Source of the DNA: Pseudomonas purpurea
Lineage (GTDB): Bacteria; Pseudomonadota; Gammaproteobacteria; Pseudomonadales; Pseudomonadaceae
Direction: 5' to 3'
DNA: 64,000 nucleotides
NCBI RefSeq assembly: GCF_039908635.1
Contig: NZ_CP150918.1
Span: 1,426,001-1,490,000, forward strand
Each line of letters begins with the position of its first letter. Position 1 is the first letter of the stretch. The position numbers and the translations under genes are program-made. Below the pieces are notes generated by a model. It worked only from the letters and a program-made list of their open reading frames with translations, made no database searches and was not told the DNA's origin. This document shows positions 1-8,019 of the stretch, one piece after another.

Positions 1-10
1 CAGGTGACCT

Positions 11-1051
11 ATGCCGTTTGAAACGCCTTCGCTGCCGGTGCTGATCAAACGCACCCAAAGCGACCTGGCCAGCGACTCGCTGCGCCAGTCCGATGCGCAA
101 GTACTGGCCCGAACCTTGGGTGGTGCAGCCTATGGCCTGTATGGCTATCTGGACTGGATCGCCGAGCAGATTCTGCCGGACAAGGCCGATGAGTCCACCC
201 TGGAACGCATCGCCGCACTTCGCCTCAACCAGCCGCGTAAAGCGGCCCAACCCGCCAGCGGCACCGTGAGCTTCATGGCGAGCGCCGGTGCGGTGCTGGA
301 CGTCGACACGCTGCTGCAATCGAATGACGGTCGCCGCTACAAAGTGACCGCCGCCCGCACCACCGGCAACGGTCTCAACAGCACCACCATTGCCGCGCTG
401 GACGCCGGTGCCCTCGGCAATACCGACGCCGGGATGACATTGATCTCGGCGCAACCGATCCAGGGCATCGTTGGCCCCTACACCGTGCTGGCGCCAGGGC
501 TGACGGGCGGTATCGCCCGTGAAAGTCTTGAATCGCTGCGCTCGCGGGTGATTCGCTCGTACCGCATCATCCCTCACGGCGGCTCGGCGCAAGACTACGA
601 AACCTGGGCGCTGGAGTGTCCGGGCATCACGCGTGCCTGGTGCCGTGGCAGTTACCTGGGGCCAGGCACGGTGGGGCTGTTCGTGATGCGTGACGACGAC
701 CCGCAACCGGTTCCGGACACGGCGCAACTGGCCGTCGTCCACGCCCATATCGAGCCGTTGCGGCCGGTCACCGCGCAGTTGCATGTGCTGGCGCCGATGC
801 AGGTGCCGGTGACGTATCGCTTGCGTCTGACGCCCGACACCAGCGCTGTGCGCGCCGCGGTCGAAGCGCAGTTGCGTGACTTGCACAACCGCGAAGCGGG
901 GCTGGGCGAAACCCTGTTGTTGAGCCACATCCGCGAGGCCATCAGCAGCGCCACCGGCGAGCACGACCACACACTGGTCGCGCCGGTCGCCGACGTCTCT
1001 GCCGCGAGCAATCAGTTGCTCACGTTCGGGGGCTGCGTATGGCAGGCATAA
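11..1051 (+). CDS. Baseplate J-like protein (Mu gp47 family)
   Basis: A 346-aa contractile-tail baseplate wedge protein. The middle of the protein carries the family signature: a Gly-Gly pair, then Asp-Tyr, then Trp-Ala, followed by a 'PGITRAW' stretch (about residues 193-213). The ATG at 11 follows an AGGTGA ribosome-binding site. The next gene overlaps its 3' end by 13 bp, as in Mu-like tail operons where gp47 precedes gp48. The position just upstream of pncC-recA fits the tailocin locus of fluorescens-group pseudomonads. Capsid or packaging genes would lie outside the window, so tailocin versus complete prophage cannot be decided here. Confidence 0.93.
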   Translation: MPFETPSLPVLIKRTQSDLASDSLRQSDAQVLARTLGGAAYGLYGYLDWIAEQILPDKADESTLERIAALRLNQPRKAAQPASGTVSFMASAGAVLDVDTLLQSNDGRRYKVTAARTTGNGLNSTTIAALDAGALGNTDAGMTLISAQPIQGIVGPYTVLAPGLTGGIARESLESLRSRVIRSYRIIPHGGSAQDYETWALECPGITRAWCRGSYLGPGTVGLFVMRDDDPQPVPDTAQLAVVHAHIEPLRPVTAQLHVLAPMQVPVTYRLRLTPDTSAVRAAVEAQLRDLHNREAGLGETLLLSHIREAISSATGEHDHTLVAPVADVSAASNQLLTFGGCVWQA

Positions 1052-1638
1052 GAACCGCCGCGCAGTACCAGGCCCAACTGCGCAGCCTGCTGCCCAGCGG
1101 CCCGGCGTGGGACCCGGAACGCGTGCCGGAGCTGGAACAGGTGCTTGAAGACGTGTCCCAGGAACTGGCACGGCTGGACGCCCGCGCCGCCGACCTGCTC
1201 AACGAAATGGACCCGGCCGGCGTCAGTGAACTGGTGCCGGACTGGGAGCGGGTGATGAACCTGCCCGACCCGTGCCTGGGGTTGACGCCGCTGTTCGATG
1301 ATCGCCGCCTCGCGGTACGTCGCAGGCTACTCGCGGTCGGCAGTCAGGCCGTCAGTTACTACGTGGAAATCGCCCGCACCCAAGGCTACCCGAACGCCAG
1401 CATCACCGAACTCGAAGCCCCGCGTATGGGCCGTGCGCGTTTCGGTTCGGCGCACTTCGGCACCTGGCAGGCGCAATTCATGTGGACCCTCAACACCGGT
1501 GGCCGCCTGCTACTGGGCCGGCGCTTTGGTGCCAGTTATTGGGGAGAGCGTTTTGGCATGAATCCGGGCTCGGCGCTGGAATGTTTGATTCATCGAAGTG
1601 CACCGGCTCATACCCGGGTGCACATCAATTATGACTAG
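1039..1638 (+). CDS. Phage tail protein, DUF2313 / YmfQ (Mu gp48) family
   Basis: A 199-aa protein of the Mu gp48/YmfQ type, a baseplate component acting with gp47. The N-terminal part reads as the typical 'YQAQLRSLLPSGPAW' opening (about residues 9-23), and the C-terminal half has aromatic, Gly-rich segments. The ATG lies inside the end of the gp47-like gene (13-bp overlap), which suggests coupled translation. It is followed after 11 bp by the first tail-fibre gene. Order and size match the family; specific enzymatic activity is neither expected nor seen. Confidence 0.9.
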   Translation: MAGIRTAAQYQAQLRSLLPSGPAWDPERVPELEQVLEDVSQELARLDARAADLLNEMDPAGVSELVPDWERVMNLPDPCLGLTPLFDDRRLAVRRRLLAVGSQAVSYYVEIARTQGYPNASITELEAPRMGRARFGSAHFGTWQAQFMWTLNTGGRLLLGRRFGASYWGERFGMNPGSALECLIHRSAPAHTRVHINYD

Positions 1639-1649
1639 GGAATAGAAAA

Positions 1650-2276
1650 ATGGATTATCCAAAAAGTGTACCCAGCGCCGGGCTGGTGAATGGAGCGTTT
1701 GTTGATGAGAATCCCGTAGCCGGGACGCCGGGGTCGTTGATTCCGGCGGCGTGGGGCAATGGGGTTACCGAAGAAATCACCAACGTTATTAAAGCGGCCT
1801 CTTTGGTGCCATCAGAAGGTGACAGCAGTCAGTTAAAATAAGCCATTACAAAACTTGTAAGTGACAGAGTACCGGGTGCTGCCAGCGAGTCGTCTGTCGG
1901 TACTTTGAAAGTGGCTACTCAGGAGCAAGTCAATACCGGGACGGATGATACGGTCGCTGTGACCCCCAAGAAGATGAAGGCTGGTTTTACGCTGTTTAAT
2001 AGTTCAAGTGGACGTGTTGGATACCTGGCGTTTCCATCGTGGTTGGGCAGTTTTGTTATTCAGTGGGGAGAAGTTGGTAACTCGCTGGCGGATGTGTATA
2101 CGACGCTCCCCGTGAGTTTTAACAGCAATTTTATCACGGTTATAGTGTGTAACGGTTACACGGTTGACTCGGGTAAGATTGGTTGTGTTGCTGCTTCCCC
2201 ATATGGCTTGGGGGCGTTTGTTTCCAGAGGATCCAGTGAACATTTGGGTGCTAATTTTATTGCGTTGGGGCGGTGA
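1650..2276 (+). pseudogene. Tail fibre gene, module 1, interrupted by an in-frame TAA
   Basis: One reading frame of 208 sense codons plus a final stop, broken by a TAA at 1839-1841. The first 63 residues (MDYPKS...SSQLK) are closely similar to the start of the second fibre gene at 2936. The frame then continues without further stops as AITKLVSDRV and onward to 2276, including a 'NTGTDDTVAVTPKKMK' stretch typical of phage fibres just before the receptor-binding tip. A weak TTG restart lies at 1905. The downstream chaperone gene is intact. A single C-to-T change (CAA to TAA) would explain it, and the rest of the frame has not decayed, so the change looks recent. The product as written is a 63-aa fibre base without a tip. 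Confidence 0.8.
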
Positions 2277-2284
2277 GGCGAATC

Positions 2285-2773
2285 ATGAAAATATATTGGA
2301 GTAGTTCCTCCAGGAGTTATTTTGACTCGAGAGTAAATACGGTGCTGCCGGAAGACGCGATTGAAATATCGGTTGAACATCGAGACGAGCTAATGGCCGG
2401 GGCACAGCGTAACTGTATTGTTATTGCAGGCCCTGATGGACGACCGGCTCTGCAAGAACTTCCGTCTCGTGCAGTGGAGAATGCGACTGCCCTGGAGCGC
2501 ACATGGCGGGACTCGCAGTTGCTGGAAACAGATGGGCCTGTCGCCAGGCATCGTGATGAGTTGGAAGCCGGAGATAAAACCACGTTGTCAGCAACACAAT
2601 ACGACACCTTGCAGACTTATCGCCGTGACTTGCGAGCCTGGCCCACCTCTCCAAAGTTTCCTGTGACTGTACAGCGGCCTTCACTGGTTTTGCCGGTTGC
2701 TGTTGCGGCCGCTCCGGTCAGAAAAGCACGAGCCAGGAAAGTTGTAGCGCCAGTAGAACCTTCTCTCTCCTGA
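2285..2773 (+). CDS. Tail fibre assembly chaperone, module 1
   Basis: A 162-aa protein beginning MKIYWSSSSRSYFDS. It has a central RHRDELEAG...TTLSATQYDTLQTYRRDLRAWP segment, the 'qy..ll.yR..LR.wp' pattern of tail-fibre-assembly (caudoviral TAP) proteins. An alternative GTG 12 bp upstream would overlap the fibre stop, but the ATG at 2285 sits behind a GGTGAGG site and gives the family's usual N-terminus. The C-terminus ends in a basic Ala/Val/Pro-rich tail. It would fold the fibre encoded immediately upstream, which is broken by a nonsense codon. Confidence 0.8.
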   Translation: MKIYWSSSSRSYFDSRVNTVLPEDAIEISVEHRDELMAGAQRNCIVIAGPDGRPALQELPSRAVENATALERTWRDSQLLETDGPVARHRDELEAGDKTTLSATQYDTLQTYRRDLRAWPTSPKFPVTVQRPSLVLPVAVAAAPVRKARARKVVAPVEPSLS

Positions 2774-2935
2774 TTCCGTTGTTGGTCTCTGCACGCAGAA
2801 TCGCCAATTCTGGCGGGCGAAATAATCAAGTCTTGAGTTTTTAACTTTCAAATAGTGTGTTGACTGAAATGCCCAGTGCATTGCAGTGGATTCATTCGTC
2901 CATCAATCAATAGATAACTAATCAGGAGCAGGACA

Positions 2936-3754
2936 GTGGACTATCCAAAAAGTTTGCCAGGCGTAGGGCTGGTGAATGGGAAGTTTGTCGATGAAAATCC
3001 CGTAGTCGGGACGCCGGGGTCGCTGGTTCCGGCGAGTTGGGGGAATGCTGTTACGCAGGAGATTTTGGGGGTTATTACAGCTGCAGGTTTGACGCCTGCA
3101 GAGGGCAGTAATGCTCAACTGGTTACAGCAATCAACAGCTTGATGGTTCAACCAGCAGTTGGCGGGGGAAGATTGATTGGAGTGAGGAACTTCCAGCAGT
3201 CTGACATCTACATCCCTTCGCCCAACACCACTTCGGTTGTCGTCGAAGTAGTGGGTGGCGGAGGAGGCGGTGGCTCATGCCCTGCTACTGATGCTACTCA
3301 ACTTGCCGTTTCTGGTGGGGGTGGGGGTGGGGCTTATGTCAGGTCCTATTTGAAGGGAGGTTTTGCCGGTGTGCTTGTCACTGTTGGAGCGGCAGGGGTA
3401 GGAGGTGTCGCAGGGGCAACAGGCGGGGCTGGAGGCACCTCCAGTTTTGGTACTGCGCTATCGGCAACCGGGGGTAGTGGTGGGCGGGGCGCTTCGCCTT
3501 CCAGCAATGCAGCATTCATAACCACGGGAAACTCCTACGGAGGTGCGCCATTTGGAGGTAACTTGATTAATTCCCCAGGTGCCGGAAGTGTTCCTGCCAT
3601 TCAACTAGGGGGGCATTTGGCGAGCGGTGTTGGAGGTGTTGATGGATGTGGAACTAAATCGGGTGGAAATGGGACTCAAATTGATTCGTCAAAACCCTCG
3701 GCTCCGGGACAGTCTGGTCAACCTGGTCGCGTCACTATTTATGAGTTCTCTTAA
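2936..3754 (+). CDS. Tail fibre, module 2, with glycine-rich tip
   Basis: A 272-aa fibre starting at GTG 2936 behind AGGAGCAGG. Residues 1-70 are paralogous to module 1 (MDYPKS.P..GLVNG.FVDENPV.GTPGSL.PA.WGN.VT.EI). From about residue 90 the chain is dominated by runs of Gly (GGGGGGG, then SGGGGGGAYV, GAAGVGG, GGAGG, GGSGG) and ends RVTIYEFS. Gly-rich tips of this type occur in phage adhesins such as the gp38 class and pack as polyglycine sheets; that similarity is an inference. The stop codon abuts the ATG of its chaperone. This is presumably the functional receptor-binding fibre. Confidence 0.85.
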   Translation: MDYPKSLPGVGLVNGKFVDENPVVGTPGSLVPASWGNAVTQEILGVITAAGLTPAEGSNAQLVTAINSLMVQPAVGGGRLIGVRNFQQSDIYIPSPNTTSVVVEVVGGGGGGGSCPATDATQLAVSGGGGGGAYVRSYLKGGFAGVLVTVGAAGVGGVAGATGGAGGTSSFGTALSATGGSGGRGASPSSNAAFITTGNSYGGAPFGGNLINSPGAGSVPAIQLGGHLASGVGGVDGCGTKSGGNGTQIDSSKPSAPGQSGQPGRVTIYEFS

Positions 3755-4258
3755 ATGAATAAATACACTCGAATAGAAAGTGGTGCTGTTGCGGAGCTTT
3801 TGGAAGTCGAAGGCGATATTACTGAAATGTTTCATCCCGATTTGGTGTGGGTAGATGTTACGGGGCAAGAGGTCTTCGAAAAATGGGTGGCTGTCAGTGA
3901 CAAAGGCAAGTGGACGTTTTCTCCTGACGTTCCTGCGCCCATGACGACTTTTGAACTCAAGGCTGCCGCATCATTAAAACGTGATGAACTCATGCTCACG
4001 GCCAATGAAAAAACGCTGGGCATGAGTGACGCCTACATTGCAGGGCTCTTGAATGAGGCTGACACCTCGATGTTCAAGGCGTTTGCGGCATATAAACTAG
4101 CACTGAGCAAAATAGACATTCAGCCCGGTTATCCGCTCACTATTGAGTGGCCTTTGTCCCCTCCGGCCCTTTCAGAACTGGTTGATGTGGGAGTTGATCC
4201 GCAACCGTTGCCACAGACACTGGCTCGAAAAGTTGCAGGCTTTTTGAATCTTCGCTGA
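3755..4258 (+). CDS. Tail fibre assembly chaperone, module 2
   Basis: A 167-aa protein whose ATG directly follows the fibre stop codon (TAA-ATG), so translation is very likely coupled. The N-terminal half resembles phage tail-assembly chaperones, with a V(W)VDVTG...GWxF-like arrangement and KWTFSP at about residues 52-57. The second half is a helical 'LKAAASLKRDELML' segment followed by DIQPGYPLTIEWP. The latter is echoed in the decayed copy at 4361-4618, showing repeated duplication of this chaperone type. It differs clearly from the module-1 chaperone, so each fibre seems to carry its own partner. Confidence 0.75.
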   Translation: MNKYTRIESGAVAELLEVEGDITEMFHPDLVWVDVTGQEVFEKWVAVSDKGKWTFSPDVPAPMTTFELKAAASLKRDELMLTANEKTLGMSDAYIAGLLNEADTSMFKAFAAYKLALSKIDIQPGYPLTIEWPLSPPALSELVDVGVDPQPLPQTLARKVAGFLNLR

Positions 4259-4360
4259 ACGTAACCATTGCGGTTGATTCATGTTGCGGTGATACGGGGG
4301 CTCCGGGTTATATGAAGTTTAATCGACTGTCTTTTAACGGGTTGTCTAAATCAAAGCCGG

Positions 4361-4618
4361 GTGAATATTACTTTTACAGGCATGGTGATCGGGTATCTCG
4401 ATACGGTCGCGCAATTGGCAGACAAAAAAGCACAGACGCAGGCAACGCGTGACGGTTATCTGCAAACAGCGGTTTTGCGAATTTCCTCGGTGCAGTATGC
4501 CAACGAGTTTGGCGAAGCCTCTGAGGTTGAGCTGGCAACCTCGCTGGCCTGGAAGCGCTATGCGGTCAATTTGTCCAGAATCGAGCAGCAACCGGATTAC
4601 CCATTTTTAATCGAATGA
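4361..4618 (+). pseudogene. Remnant of a third tail-fibre chaperone module
   Basis: An 85-aa frame (GTG 4361) whose C-terminal half aligns with the end of the module-2 chaperone: helical AVLRISSVQYANEFG, then WKRYAVNLSRIEQQPDYPFLIE, against KLALSKIDIQPGYPLTIEWP. It has no clear ribosome-binding site and no N-terminal chaperone domain. The stretch 4259-4360 contains only short fragments in another frame (for example GAPGYMKFNRLSFNG). It most likely marks the scar of a deleted fibre/chaperone cassette. Expression of a short helical peptide cannot be ruled out. Confidence 0.5.
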
Positions 4619-4703
4619 CTACGGCGCCAGGTAGCGTTGCGACGGTATAAGCGCTTTGGCTTTGTGGCGAAAAGTATTGAACAGAAAAACAGGATCACAC
4701 GCT

Positions 4704-5267
4704 ATGCCATTAACTGAGCCAAAACTCCTTGAAATCATGCCCAACGCCCGCACCCAAGCGGGCGTTTTCATTTCTGCCCTGAACACCGCCATGGCTCGCC
4801 ATCAGATCAACAGTCCCAAACGCATTGCCGCTTTCCTTGCGCAAATCGGTCATGAGTCGGGGCAGTTGCGGTATGTGCGTGAGTTGGGTGGTGATCAGTA
4901 CCTGAGCAAGTACGACACCGGTACGCTGGCCATTCGTTTGGGCAACACGCCTGAAGCCGACGGTGACGGTCAGCGCTACCGGGGGCGTGGGCTGATTCAG
5001 ATTACCGGGCGCGACAACTATCGTCGATGCAGCCTGGGGCTGTTCGGCGATGAGCGTTTGCTGACATTGCCGCAGTTGCTGGAGCAGCCGCAATGGGCGG
5101 CCGAATCGGCGGCCTGGTTCTGGGAGCTGAACGGGTTGAATGAACTGGCCGATCGCGACCAGTTCAACATCATCACCCGCCGCATCAACGGCGGATTGAA
5201 TGGGCTGCAAGAGCGTTTGCAGCTCTGGGCGCGGGCGAGGGCGGTGCTATGCCTGCCTTCGGCCTGA
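4704..5267 (+). CDS. Endolysin, glycoside hydrolase family 19 (chitinase-like)
   Basis: A 187-aa lysozyme-type enzyme that cuts peptidoglycan at the end of the lytic cycle. The GH19 catalytic centre is visible: AQIGHESGQLRYVRE gives Glu51 and Glu60 as acid and base, followed by 'YRGRGLIQITGRDNY', the family's substrate-groove motif. The ATG at 4704 follows AGGATCAC; an upstream in-frame start at 4656 would add an unlikely leader. No signal peptide is present, so release would need a holin. None is obvious between the fibres and this gene; it may lie upstream of the window. The 3' end overlaps the i-spanin gene by 19 bp. Confidence 0.9.
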   Translation: MPLTEPKLLEIMPNARTQAGVFISALNTAMARHQINSPKRIAAFLAQIGHESGQLRYVRELGGDQYLSKYDTGTLAIRLGNTPEADGDGQRYRGRGLIQITGRDNYRRCSLGLFGDERLLTLPQLLEQPQWAAESAAWFWELNGLNELADRDQFNIITRRINGGLNGLQERLQLWARARAVLCLPSA

Positions 5268-5785
5268 TCCCGACGTCTTACCGGGTAATTGGCGTTGTTG
5301 TGCTGCTGGCCATTGTGGCGAGCGGCGCAGCGGCGCTGTCCTGGCATATTCAGGAATGGCGTTACGGTCGGCAACTGGCGGAACTCGCCAAAGCCCAGGC
5401 TGAAACGCTGAGCCAACTGACCCTGGCGGCGGCGGCCCAACAGCGCACCGAACAGGGCAAGCGACTGGCGCTTGAGCAACGGCTCCAGGCCAGCGATCAC
5501 ACTTATTCAAAGGCCTTGAGCGATGCACAACAGGATCAAGGTCGTTTGCGCGACCGTCTTGCCACTGCTGATTTGCGCCTGTCAGTCATCCTCGACAGCC
5601 GTGATGCCGGCGCCGGTTGTGGTGTGCCAGCCACCGCCACCACCGGCGGCGTGGTTCATGCAGCCGCACGCGCCCGACTTGAGCCAGCGCATGCTCAACG
5701 AATTATCGGTATCACCGATGCAGGCGACCGGGGACTGATTGCCTTGCAGGCCTGTCAGGCCTATATCAGGGCATTGGCGCGCTGA
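5249..5785 (+). CDS. Rz-like inner-membrane spanin (i-spanin)
   Basis: A 178-aa protein with one N-terminal membrane segment (about residues 13-31, VIGVVVLLAIVASGAAALS) followed by a long, charged, Gln/Ala-rich coiled coil (about 35-110). This is the layout of Rz i-spanins, which connect to an outer-membrane partner to fuse the two membranes during lysis. It overlaps the endolysin end by 19 bp. The complete o-spanin gene is nested in another frame at 5523-5738, as in lambda-type Rz/Rz1 pairs. Confidence 0.85.
   Translation: MPAFGLIPTSYRVIGVVVLLAIVASGAAALSWHIQEWRYGRQLAELAKAQAETLSQLTLAAAAQQRTEQGKRLALEQRLQASDHTYSKALSDAQQDQGRLRDRLATADLRLSVILDSRDAGAGCGVPATATTGGVVHAAARARLEPAHAQRIIGITDAGDRGLIALQACQAYIRALAR
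5523..5738 (+). CDS. Rz1-like outer-membrane lipoprotein spanin, nested in the i-spanin gene
   Basis: A 71-aa frame lying wholly inside the i-spanin gene in another frame. It has a lipoprotein signal: basic MHNRIK, hydrophobic core VVCATVLPLL, then ICAC with Cys20 as the probable lipidated residue. The mature part contains a PVVVCQPPPPPAAW proline run. Proline-rich, short and lipidated is the hallmark of o-spanins. The position -2 Cys in the lipobox is unusual, so processing is likely but not certain. Automatic annotation usually misses such nested genes. Confidence 0.75.
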   Translation: MHNRIKVVCATVLPLLICACQSSSTAVMPAPVVVCQPPPPPAAWFMQPHAPDLSQRMLNELSVSPMQATGD

Positions 5786-5866
5786 TATTTTGATTGAAAC
5801 TGCGCCTTGCAAGCGCCTTCTGCTCCTGTAGGGTAGGCCTTGTGTCAGCCCGATCAGGAGAAAGTC

Positions 5867-6367
5867 GTGAACGAAATCACCCAGCTTGCCGCTGAACTTG
5901 GTCGGCGCCTGCAAGTGCTCAATGCCCACGTCAGCACCGCGGAGTCCTGCACGGGCGGCGGGATCGCCGAGGCGATTACCCGGGTTGCCGGCAGTTCGGC
6001 CTGGTTCGAGGCCGGTTATGTCACCTATTCCAATCGTCAAAAGACCCTGCAACTGAATGTACCGGCCGAGTTGTTCACTCAGGTGGGGGCGGTCAGTCGC
6101 GAAGTGGTCGAGGCCATGGTGCGCGGCGCCCAGCACAAGAGCCACGCGCGTTTTGCCGTGGCAGTCAGCGGCATTGCCGGGCCGGACGGCGGCTCGCCGA
6201 GCAAACCGGTGGGCACCGTCTGGCTGGCCTGGGGTGTCGGCGAGGCGGTGCATGCCGAGTGCCGGCACTTCTCCGGCAACCGCGATGACGTCCGCCGACA
6301 AACGGTGAAGGCCGCGCTAGAGGGGCTGCTGCAGCATGCGGCCGGAGAAATCTCAAATCAGGGGTAG
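5867..6367 (+). CDS. pncC: Nicotinamide-nucleotide amidase (CinA C-terminal domain)
   Basis: A 166-aa stand-alone CinA-C protein that deamidates nicotinamide mononucleotide to nicotinate mononucleotide in NAD salvage. Motifs: [16 protein letters not shown] near the N-terminus with the catalytic Ser, YSNRQK, and '[20 protein letters not shown]' in the second half. GTG 5867 is preferred because AGGAGA lies 6 bp upstream; the longer frame from 5840 has no such site. It sits upstream of recA as in other pseudomonads and marks the right boundary of the phage-tail cluster. Confidence 0.93.
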   Translation: MNEITQLAAELGRRLQVLNAHVSTAESCTGGGIAEAITRVAGSSAWFEAGYVTYSNRQKTLQLNVPAELFTQVGAVSREVVEAMVRGAQHKSHARFAVAVSGIAGPDGGSPSKPVGTVWLAWGVGEAVHAECRHFSGNRDDVRRQTVKAALEGLLQHAAGEISNQG

Positions 6368-6394
6368 GCGATCCCGAAACGCTGTGGAATAATA

Positions 6395-6410
6395 CTGGCT
6401 ACTTATACAG
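6395..6410 (+). promoter_or_regulatory. LexA (SOS) box of recA
   Basis: CTGGCTACTTATACAG matches CTG-N10-CAG exactly, centred 48 bp before the recA ATG and overlapping the probable promoter (TAATAC at 6389-6394). DNA damage would relieve LexA repression of recA here. Confidence 0.85.
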
Positions 6411-6450
6411 GTGTTGGCCGTCAGGCCTTATTGATTACGTGAGGACTTTA

Positions 6451-7503
6451 ATGGACGACAACAAGAAGAAAGCCTTGGCTGCGGCCCTGGGTCAGATCGA
6501 ACGTCAATTCGGCAAGGGTGCCGTAATGCGTATGGGCGATCAGGACCGTCAGGCGATCCCGGCTATTTCCACTGGCTCTCTGGGTCTGGACATCGCGCTC
6601 GGCATTGGCGGTCTGCCAAAAGGTCGTATCGTTGAAATCTACGGTCCTGAATCCTCCGGTAAAACCACACTGACGCTGTCCGTGATCGCCCAGGCCCAAA
6701 AAGCCGGCGCGACCTGCGCGTTCGTCGATGCCGAACACGCCCTGGACCCGGAATACGCCGGCAAACTGGGCGTCAACGTTGACGACCTGCTGGTTTCCCA
6801 ACCAGACACCGGCGAACAAGCCCTGGAAATCACCGACATGCTGGTGCGTTCCAACGCCGTTGACGTGATCATCGTCGACTCCGTGGCCGCCCTGGTGCCG
6901 AAAGCTGAAATCGAAGGCGAAATGGGTGACATGCACGTGGGCCTGCAAGCCCGTCTGATGTCCCAGGCGCTGCGTAAAATCACCGGTAACATCAAGAACG
7001 CCAACTGCCTGGTGATCTTCATCAACCAGATCCGGATGAAAATCGGCGTGATGTTCGGCAGCCCGGAAACCACCACCGGTGGTAACGCGCTGAAGTTCTA
7101 CGCTTCGGTTCGTCTGGATATCCGCCGTACCGGCGCGGTGAAAGAAGGTGACGAGGTTGTGGGGAGTGAAACCCGTGTCAAGGTTGTGAAGAACAAGGTT
7201 GCCTCGCCGTTCCGTCAAGCTGAGTTCCAGATTCTTTACGGCAAGGGCATCTACCTCAACGGTGAGATGATCGACCTGGGTGTTCTGCACGGTTTCGTTG
7301 AGAAGTCCGGCGCATGGTATGCCTACAACGGCAGCAAGATCGGTCAGGGCAAAGCCAACTCGGCCAAGTACCTGGCGGAGAACCCAGACATCGCGGCGAC
7401 CCTTGAGAAGCAGATTCGCGACAAGCTGCTGACGCCGACTGCAGACGTCAAAGCATCTCCGGTTAAAGAAACCGCAGATGACCTGGCTGACGCTGATATC
7501 TGA
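6451..7503 (+). CDS. recA: Recombinase RecA
   Basis: A 350-aa RecA, the strand-exchange protein of homologous recombination and co-protease for LexA cleavage. Walker A GPESSGKT is at residues 65-72, Walker [11 protein letters not shown] lies mid-protein, and DNA-binding loops are seen at '[20 protein letters not shown]' and [24 protein letters not shown] 6451 follows GAGGA; a GTG 12 bp upstream is in frame but includes the ribosome-binding site. A LexA box lies upstream and recX follows after 8 bp, so the two are probably co-transcribed. Confidence 0.99.
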   Translation: MDDNKKKALAAALGQIERQFGKGAVMRMGDQDRQAIPAISTGSLGLDIALGIGGLPKGRIVEIYGPESSGKTTLTLSVIAQAQKAGATCAFVDAEHALDPEYAGKLGVNVDDLLVSQPDTGEQALEITDMLVRSNAVDVIIVDSVAALVPKAEIEGEMGDMHVGLQARLMSQALRKITGNIKNANCLVIFINQIRMKIGVMFGSPETTTGGNALKFYASVRLDIRRTGAVKEGDEVVGSETRVKVVKNKVASPFRQAEFQILYGKGIYLNGEMIDLGVLHGFVEKSGAWYAYNGSKIGQGKANSAKYLAENPDIAATLEKQIRDKLLTPTADVKASPVKETADDLADADI

Positions 7504-7511
7504 TCGATCCG

Positions 7512-7979
7512 ATGACCGCCGTACTCGATACCCTCGTCGCGGTGCGGCGAACCGCAATGGACCTGCTCGCGCGACGCGAGCACGGTCGAGTCGAGCTGAC
7601 GCGCAAACTGCGTCAGCGCGGCGCTCCTGATGAAATGATCGGCACAGCGCTCGATCGTCTGACGGAAGAAGGCTTGCTGTCCGAAGCCCGCTACCTTGAA
7701 AGCTTTGTTTCCTACCGTGCCCGTTCCGGCTACGGTCCTTTGCGTATTCGTGAAGAGTTGAGTCAGCGTGGCTTGCAGCGTGCCGATATCGAGCTCGCTT
7801 TGCGCGAAAGCGGTATCAGTTGGCAAGAACAACTGGAAGACACCTGGCGGCGCAAGTTTGCCGGGCATTTACCGATAGACGCCCGTGAGCGCGCCAAGCA
7901 AGGCCGCTTCCTCGCCTATCGGGGATATTCCATGGAAATGATCGGCCGCTTGTTCAGCGGCCGGGGGATGGACGATTGA
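7512..7979 (+). CDS. recX: Regulatory protein RecX
   Basis: A 155-aa RecX/OraA protein that binds RecA filaments and inhibits their extension and ATPase. The three tandem three-helix repeats are recognisable ([34 protein letters not shown]; [16 protein letters not shown]). It starts 8 bp after recA, a conserved arrangement that couples the modulator to the recombinase. It ends 5 bp before a strong hairpin. Confidence 0.97.
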   Translation: MTAVLDTLVAVRRTAMDLLARREHGRVELTRKLRQRGAPDEMIGTALDRLTEEGLLSEARYLESFVSYRARSGYGPLRIREELSQRGLQRADIELALRESGISWQEQLEDTWRRKFAGHLPIDARERAKQGRFLAYRGYSMEMIGRLFSGRGMDD

Positions 7980-7984
7980 CTGAA

Positions 7985-8018
7985 ACGGCCCGCTATTTCG
8001 ATAGCCGGGCCGTTTTTG
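7985..8018 (+). terminator. Intrinsic terminator of recA-recX
   Basis: Arms ACGGCCCG and CGGGCCGT with an inner CTAT/ATAG extension and TTCG loop, followed by TTTTTG on the + strand. It lies between convergent genes; the minus strand lacks a U run, so it mainly serves recX. Confidence 0.9.
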
Positions 8019-8019
8019 T

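Noticed and set aside
4259..4450. Small ORF MKFNRLSFNGLSKSKPG... at 4312
   Set aside because: Short, no ribosome-binding site, lies in the decayed fibre cassette; treated as debris.
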